From: Pseudopyrenochaeta lycopersici
Taxonomy: Eukaryota > Ascomycota > Dothideomycetes > Pleosporales > Pseudopyrenochaetaceae
Direction: 5' to 3'
Length of the DNA stretch: 64,000 bases
Assembly (NCBI GenBank): GCA_003313425.1
Contig: NHZP01000027.1
Location: 744,001 to 808,000, forward strand
The position numbers and the translations under genes were made by a program. The notes under the pieces were generated by a model. That model made no database searches. It was not told the origin of the DNA and saw nothing but the letters and a program-made list of their open reading frames with translations. Of this stretch, positions 58,561 through 64,000 are shown piece by piece; the stretch's first letter is position 1; each line of letters begins with the position of its first letter.

Positions 58561-60073
58561 TATAGTAAACAAGCAGACGGCAAGCCTGCGTCAGGAAATG
58601 GACGCCCCCCGTTTGGGTAATCCGGGCCTCGCTTATGGATTCGCCCTACGCCCGAACAGGTAATCGGCCTCGACGGTCACCCATAAAACGCCCTTCCTCC
58701 GCCGTCATTTTCGCTCCTTCTCCTCAACCTTTTCTCTCTATTCCTATCCCTTCATTCGCACCGCCCCCCCCCCCCCCCTCTTCCCTTGCCTATACCAACT
58801 ACTCTTATTGGGCCTCAGCTAATCCTTTGTGAGGCATTTTTCGAAACCCGCCGGCCGCCCCATCACACTGCCTCCCCTCGTCCATGTCATTTCCCCCCCC
58901 TATTCGGGCAGTGCCGTCCAGCTTTTCGTGCTCTCACGATTGCAGCTGCTGAAACTAAGGCTCAGCTCGCATTCACAGGTATTTGGCGGCCCTCCTACTT
59001 TCCATGCTCAAGCTCGAGCTCTCGCACTCTCTCGCTTCTCGTCTTTCTTCGCTGCAAGCTTTCCCTCTTCCCTCGCAAGATGCTTGCTCACTTCACACCA
59101 GTAAGCTGCGATTGAAGGGCGACGCTCTCTACGCATCGTATGAGCTATACCAGCATGCGGTCCTATGAAAACCTATCCCCCCTCTCCTTGCTCCGGACTT
59201 GCCGATAGTAATTTCCTGCGTCCTTTTCTTTTCCCGTTTTGAGCGAACGAATGCGTAGCGCTCACGCCGTTGTCTCAGCTCTGATATGACTATATTGCGC
59301 CCCACCCCACCGGTCGAATATGCTGGCCCCATCCTTCCGGTAGTGGTGTGGTCATTCACCCGCATGACACATTAATTTGAGCCACCCTGGTGTCTGCGTC
59401 AGCGCTATGGCTCCAGTAGGATGCTCCGCCTCGAACGAGGCATACGGCGTTGCTGTAACATTGCAATGCAACCAGCAGGGGGCTGATACCTGGACGCTGG
59501 CAGCTGATAGCTCCAAGATGGCTGCGGGTGTGCCACAGGAAGCGAACGAAGCCCTGAAGCCAAATCACCGGACAACACAGGGCGCCGTTGACGAAAATCG
59601 CGCATTCATGCGTTACCTGGCACGGACTTGTTCTACGTAAGAGGGTGGTTAATGATCGAAGAAGAAGCTGGCGATCGATGGTTTCATTCAAGGTGATATG
59701 GATCCTTGGACAGCTGAAAGCCGCGCACGACCAAGTCGTAGCGAACCCTTGCTAGCCAATCGCCGGATGAGCTAAGCTAATTATTGACGCGGTGAGGCCA
59801 TCCACGCCGCTTGATAGAGCGATACGGGGGTCCTTTCGGAGACGCTGATGCTGACGGGTTTCTAGCCCGCCCGCCCTCCCTACAGAGAGCGTCCTTGCAC
59901 TGCTCGCTGCGCCCGTTACAACCATTTCCGCGATGAATGCGGCATTTATGCTGTCTCTTCATTCCTGGGCGGCAGTATCGACCGCGACATATAAAGCGAT
60001 GCTCAGTCCGGAGAGGGAGCTGCTTCTTTCCAACTCCTCGTGGCCAGAGTAGTCACCAGATCGCCACACCAAA
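58561..60073. other. Upstream region of the SANT/Myb gene, no gene recognised
   Basis: A sharp return to normal GC at about 58565. Contains pyrimidine-rich tracts and a C homopolymer of about 17 bases at 58763-58779, typical of fungal promoter or 5' leader sequence. Several overlapping open frames exist but none shows family features or a consistent reading with introns. Non-coding first exons of the gene at 60074 could lie here. Confidence 0.45.
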
Positions 60074-62131
60074 ATGGCCTCCTCTTGCAGCACCTCTTTA
60101 TTAGACCCTTTGTTTTCTATGAAATTTTGTCCATACGTTCCTCGAGCGGCCAAACCTAGGCCAAAATCCAAGGCCAAACCGATGTCTACAACCAAGACGG
60201 CAGAGCACAGCCGTTCAAGAGTCGACTCCTCCAAAGATGATGGGGACTGGTTCCATATCGACGATTTCCCAGTGCCAGATTCAAATGGATCTCGCTCTCT
60301 CGACCCGAGAGAACCTGGTCTGCTCGGAGCTGTAGACGCTTCTAGTTCTCTAGACCATGGTATTACCCTCCCACTGATCGTTGCAAGCCAATAGAACCGA
60401 ACTAACACAGGGGTGCAGACGTAGTCGATGGCCTTGGTGCCGCCACCGAATCGGAGAAGCCAGAGCATTACCAGTCTAGCTGGAAATCGCTTGACGGAGG
60501 AGGGACAGACCACGTTACGAGCGTGGCAAAGACGGACTCAACTCTGAACGATTTGTTTGACGGAAGCAGTCTGGGTAAGTATACGAGTGGATTGCGATGC
60601 TAATTTACTAAATTCACGATAGAAAATCCTTTCATTTTAGAGAGCGACGCAGCGGAAGAGCACCACAGTACAACGCAGGTCAAGCCTAGCAGCGGAGCAT
60701 CCGACTATCACGAGAAGGGCTACTACGCGACTGCTAGCACCGAAGGAGACCATGCTAGCATGCGTGCCCTCTCTGTGGAGGGTGTGGAGGGTCTTTGCCA
60801 TGGTGAGTAGTGTTCTAGCACTGGTTAAGGAGACCATTTTGACATCCTCAGAAGCGCCATCGCCGGCGGAGGACGAACCACTTTTCAACTTCGACGTGAC
60901 GAGCGGATCGCCGTTATCACGCAAACGGACACGCCTCTCATCTGTTGGCATGATAATCTCTTCGGCAGAGGTGTCGGACATTACGTCAGAACCGGAGCTG
61001 GAGGACCCTCGTTCAGCGAAGCGGCAAAGGCCGTCTGAGCGACAAGCAAAGAGCCTCATACTCGATCATGTGCCCACACCCAAGCCAACGCCTCTGCCGA
61101 CCCCCAGCGGCCCAGATTCTCGTTCTAGAGCCAGCAATGAGGCTAGCCCTAGCCCTCCTAACAATGACAGCCAAGGTCGTGGCGCCGGAAGCCTAGTCCC
61201 GTCTTCAAACAACCTCGATGAAGGTGGAGCTAGGAAGAGCCACGAGGATGGACTCGGTCAGGTCGATGAGGTGTCCGGTAAACCTTCGGTGAAAGCTTCT
61301 CAACGTAGTAGACGCAACGATCAGCTAGTCCAGAAGAGGGGGCGCGGTCTATCACGGACTACTCTTAGACAACCAGGCTGGGGCAAGCTGCCTACGAGGA
61401 CATCGCGAAACGTAACGTCAGCCCAACCCTGTCAACCATCCAAGTCCGGAATGGATAGCGCGAATTGGTCTTGCTCCCCACGAACATCATCTCCAAGAAC
61501 GGAAGTTGGAGGTGGAACCAACGCAAAGCATGGATCCAGCGACGATATGGCTTATCAGATAACCGATATCACGCATTGTTATGTGCCAGAGGGTTCGTCG
61601 ATTGTGACGGCAATTGTCCGTTACCGTGACTCGAGCTTGTCTCTTGACCCGGTAACCCTGAATCACAAGCTCCTCGGCGGAGAGAGCAAAATCATCCGCA
61701 TGACCCAGCTATCGCCTGATTCATGGATGCTACTAGGTTACCGATATGACGCTGGCACATTAGAGGCACCTGCCCATGGAAGCTTGACGCTGCTCAATGC
61801 GGACCAGATGAGGAGCAGTCACCATAGAGGTGCTCCCAGTCATGATGTTGACTACTCATATGACGACGGTGATGAAGAGGACGAAGATGGGGAGGAATAC
61901 AAACCTCACGCTAATCCTCACGCTACCGATAATGATCGGGGATGCCGCAGAGATGATACGTGCTGCCGACAACGAAAGCATAAACCGTGGTTAGAATCGG
62001 ACGAAGAGCGTTTGCTCTCGTATAAGGATAAGATGGGTATGAACTGGAATCAAATTACACCTCGCTTCCCAGATCGGTCAGAGGGCGCCATAAAATTGCG
62101 CTACTACACGTTGCGCAAGAAAGATTCGTGA
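60074..62131 (+). CDS. SANT/Myb-like domain protein, 627 aa, four exons
   Basis: Exons 60074-60359, 60419-60574, 60641-60802 and 60852-62131 total 1884 bases, in frame throughout. Introns: 59 bases (GTATTA, branch ACTAAC, end TGCAG), 66 bases (GTAAGT, end TTTAG; an alternative end at 60622 is also in frame) and 49 bases (GTGAGT, end CTCAG). The long middle is low-complexity, Ser/Pro/Arg-rich with basic patches (KRQRPSERQ; RRNDQLVQKRGRG), as in nuclear proteins. A conserved-looking block precedes an acidic run (DDGDEEDEDGEEYKP). The C-terminus carries one SANT/Myb repeat: PWLESDEERLLSYKDKMG then NWNQITPRF and SEGAIKLRYYTL, with the two spaced Trp of the fold. A DNA-binding or chromatin role is inferred. 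The start codon is the first ATG giving a continuous model. Confidence 0.72.
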
Positions 62132-62229
62132 AGCGATTGCTTTCATGCCACTTGACGCCTCGTCTGACAGCGTTACCGTCCCTGAATGCAGGTCATCTCG
62201 GCGGCCTGCAACGTGATGTATGCGATGAA
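62132..62229. other. Short intergenic gap before the hAT element
   Basis: 3' flank of the SANT/Myb gene; ends in GCGATGAA (62222-62229), the candidate 8-bp target duplication of the hAT element. Confidence 0.4.
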
Positions 62230-64000
62230 CAGGGTTGCTATGTATATTTTACTATTCATGAATAAAATACTATACATAAACTATTCACGATGAATATGTA
62301 TAGTTTTGAGGGCATGAATATGATTTGTATAATACATATATTTAGTCAGAGATTTATATATGAAATAGCTAGAAATTTGAAAGATTTCAAGTACAATTAG
62401 CTCTCAATATGAGGCTATTCGGCTACAGTGCATGCCCTATACTAGAAACGTGATAGGGTACTTGGCATTTACACACTGGGTCCTGTACTACTAAAATACA
62501 TCTTACCTATCAAATCCATTAATAATTTGATCCTAATGTCGTCGTCAACACCCGAACCTTCATTAAATACATCAATTGTAGCCTCTGACAATTCGTCTGA
62601 CGTATCCGAACTTGATTCTGCGTTGTTTGACGGCCTTACTGTCGCGGAAGACTCTACCCAGGCTGATGCCCTAATACGCCCCCGAAAACAACGTTGTATA
62701 CGAGCCAAGTCAACATGGGACCTATACAGGAGGCCAAAGGAAGGTGAATTAAAGAAAAGGGGTAACCGGAACTGCTGGTACTGCTCAATCTGTAATAAAA
62801 TGGAATATTTAAGTGGAAACGCGCGTACGCACCTTAAGGAACACCATGGGATTGTTATAGCTCCTGAAGGCAATCTCGTTAGGAAAGCTTCGGAAAATAA
62901 TATTCAAAATATGATGCAGAAGCAGGCAATCCGCGCAGAAGCTACAGCCCAGAAGAAGCTGGATAGGCAGCTTAAAGAGTGCATTAATAAGCCCCTGGTT
63001 CGAGAGGCCCTCGCAGAGCTTATCGTCGTTCGAAACCTTCCGTACAGTGCAGTAACCTGGCCAGAGCTACATGCACTTATCCAATCGGTAAATTATATGG
63101 CCAAAGACGTTCTTCCAACTAGCCATACGACTATTAGTAATATAATTCGCGAATCGTACGAATTAGATAAAGAGGTGCTTAAGAAGAAGCTCAAGACATC
63201 TATCTCATCCATACACTTAGCGCTCGACGTCTGGTCGTCACCAAATCGGAAGAACTTTCTAGCGATAGTGGCACATTTTGTCGATTCAGAATTCAAGCGT
63301 CGTAAGGCTCTCCTTGCTCTACCCTACCTACCTGATAGCCACGGTGGTGACGATCAAATTGACCCTCTATGGAATACGATTACCGAGTACGAAATACTAA
63401 ATCAGATTGGCTACTGCGTCGGCGATAACCACGGTTCGAACGATCTACTATTAAGGCGCCTTGCCCGTCGCCTTGATGAAGCAGGATTCGCTACCTATTT
63501 GAACGCTACCCAGCGTCGAATTCGCTGCCATGGCCATGTAATCAATATAGCCATACAAGCCTTCTTCTTCTGCCCAGATAAGGCGGCTGTACAGGCCGCA
63601 TTCGAAGCTGCTAGAAAGCAACTTCAAGACAACGACACTATCGATCCGGATGATATAGATGCGATCGTTCAGAAACAATTCCGAAAGTCAAAGCTTGGCA
63701 AATATGCATTTCGCAAGATGGGGCCTATTGGTAAGCTTCATAACACTGTAGTTACTATTCGATCCACCAATGCACTCTACCAAGCGTTTGTACGGCTCGC
63801 TGGCCGTATTATACCTCTAGACAACGAGACTCGATGGAATTCTTGGTACACAATGATAAAAGTAGCGCTGCTACTTAAGCGCTATATAATCAAGTTTCAG
63901 GAAGAGCACTACACTAAGTTTGATGATGATACAGTGACCCCGCAAAAGTTTCCGTTGCGCACGCACGAGCCACCCTCACAAGCACATGTACACCAAACTT
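62230..64000 (+). mobile_element. hAT-superfamily DNA transposon, 5' part, not RIP-mutated
   Basis: A candidate 5' terminal inverted repeat starts CAGGGTTGCTATG at 62230 (many hAT elements begin CAGGGTTG or similar), followed by AT-rich subterminal repeats (ATTCATGAATA-type motifs, 62260-62350) and then the transposase gene. The 3' end lies beyond the window, so the TIR and the 8-bp duplication cannot be confirmed here. Confidence 0.65.
62536..64000 (+). CDS. hAT transposase with BED zinc finger, C-terminus beyond the window
   Basis: ATG at 62536 (MSSSTPEPSLNTSIVASDN), open to the right edge (488 codons seen). The N-terminal BED-type finger is STWDLYRRPKEGELKKRGN, with CSICN (C-x2-C) and THLKEHH supplying the His ligands. 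Then comes a helical region and hAT catalytic-core landmarks: HLALDVWSSPNRKNFLAIVA (first acidic residue), YCVGDNHGSNDLLLRRL (second), RIRCHGHVINIAIQAFF (the typical C-x2-H block) and DNETRWNSWY (the conserved TRWNS motif). Dimerisation and final catalytic residues would follow outside the window. The frame is unbroken, unlike all other transposases here, so this copy may be recent or active. Confidence 0.85.
   Translation, partial: MSSSTPEPSLNTSIVASDNSSDVSELDSALFDGLTVAEDSTQADALIRPRKQRCIRAKSTWDLYRRPKEGELKKRGNRNCWYCSICNKMEYLSGNARTHLKEHHGIVIAPEGNLVRKASENNIQNMMQKQAIRAEATAQKKLDRQLKECINKPLVREALAELIVVRNLPYSAVTWPELHALIQSVNYMAKDVLPTSHTTISNIIRESYELDKEVLKKKLKTSISSIHLALDVWSSPNRKNFLAIVAHFVDSEFKRRKALLALPYLPDSHGGDDQIDPLWNTITEYEILNQIGYCVGDNHGSNDLLLRRLARRLDEAGFATYLNATQRRIRCHGHVINIAIQAFFFCPDKAAVQAAFEAARKQLQDNDTIDPDDIDAIVQKQFRKSKLGKYAFRKMGPIGKLHNTVVTIRSTNALYQAFVRLAGRIIPLDNETRWNSWYTMIKVALLLKRYIIKFQEEHYTKFDDDTVTPQKFPLRTHEPPSQAHVHQT

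Noticed and set aside
58635..59691. Overlapping open frames of 60-111 codons in pyrimidine-rich sequence upstream of the SANT/Myb gene
   Set aside because: Low-complexity Ser/Pro translations driven by C/T tracts; no consistent splice model. A non-coding leader is more likely.

Overview
The window looks like nuclear DNA of a filamentous ascomycete (Pezizomycotina). The evidence is short GT-AG introns of about 50-60 bases with CTAAC/CTGAC-type branch sites, fungus-specific families (HeLo cell-death domain, HET domain, FunK1 kinase, HET-NACHT receptor), and long AT-rich blocks in which transposons carry the C-to-T/G-to-A scars of repeat-induced point mutation (RIP), with Trp and Gln codons turned into TAG/TAA. 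I cannot name the species.

Layout. 1-8734: a minus-strand protein kinase joined to Sel1-like, ankyrin and TPR repeats (running off the left edge), divergent from a plus-strand HeLo-type domain plus pseudokinase gene. 9211-10159: a decayed HET-NACHT receptor. 11662-19778: a RIP-mutated Ty3/gypsy 3' fragment whose LTR is split by a complete Ty1/copia element (13507-19489, target duplication TAAGT). The copia element itself carries two small, little-mutated insertions. 20179-27790: a second copy of the first arrangement, a 1734-aa kinase-ankyrin-ZZ-finger gene (four exons) divergent from a second HeLo-pseudokinase gene. 27791-31803: a hypothetical small gene, a FunK1 fragment, a (CA)36 microsatellite and a HET-domain gene with a damaged 5' part. 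31804-58560: a nested transposon block holding a mariner relic, a complete but RIP-killed chromodomain Ty3 element (33669-41180, TAGAC duplication) with a telomere-like inverted insert, a Fot1/pogo relic, and a second gypsy relic split by a young 12.7-kb Ty3-type element (44182-56910). That young element has a very long extra open frame downstream of pol, with a putative PhyH-like dioxygenase motif. 60074-62131: a four-exon SANT/Myb-like gene. 62230-64000: the 5' part of an unmutated hAT transposon.

How the genes may work together. The main result is two homologous divergent gene pairs: an apparently active kinase with ankyrin repeats facing a HeLo-type four-helix domain fused to a catalytically dead kinase. 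This is the domain logic of animal necroptosis (RIPK kinases and the pseudokinase effector MLKL), and HeLo-type domains are already known as membrane-targeting fungal cell-death domains related to the MLKL bundle. I propose a fungal kinase-receptor/pseudokinase-effector cell-death module, present twice with different sensor ends (TPR in one, ZZ fingers in the other), in a neighbourhood of other self-recognition genes (HET, HET-NACHT, FunK1). The pairing and the domains are read from sequence; the shared pathway is inference.
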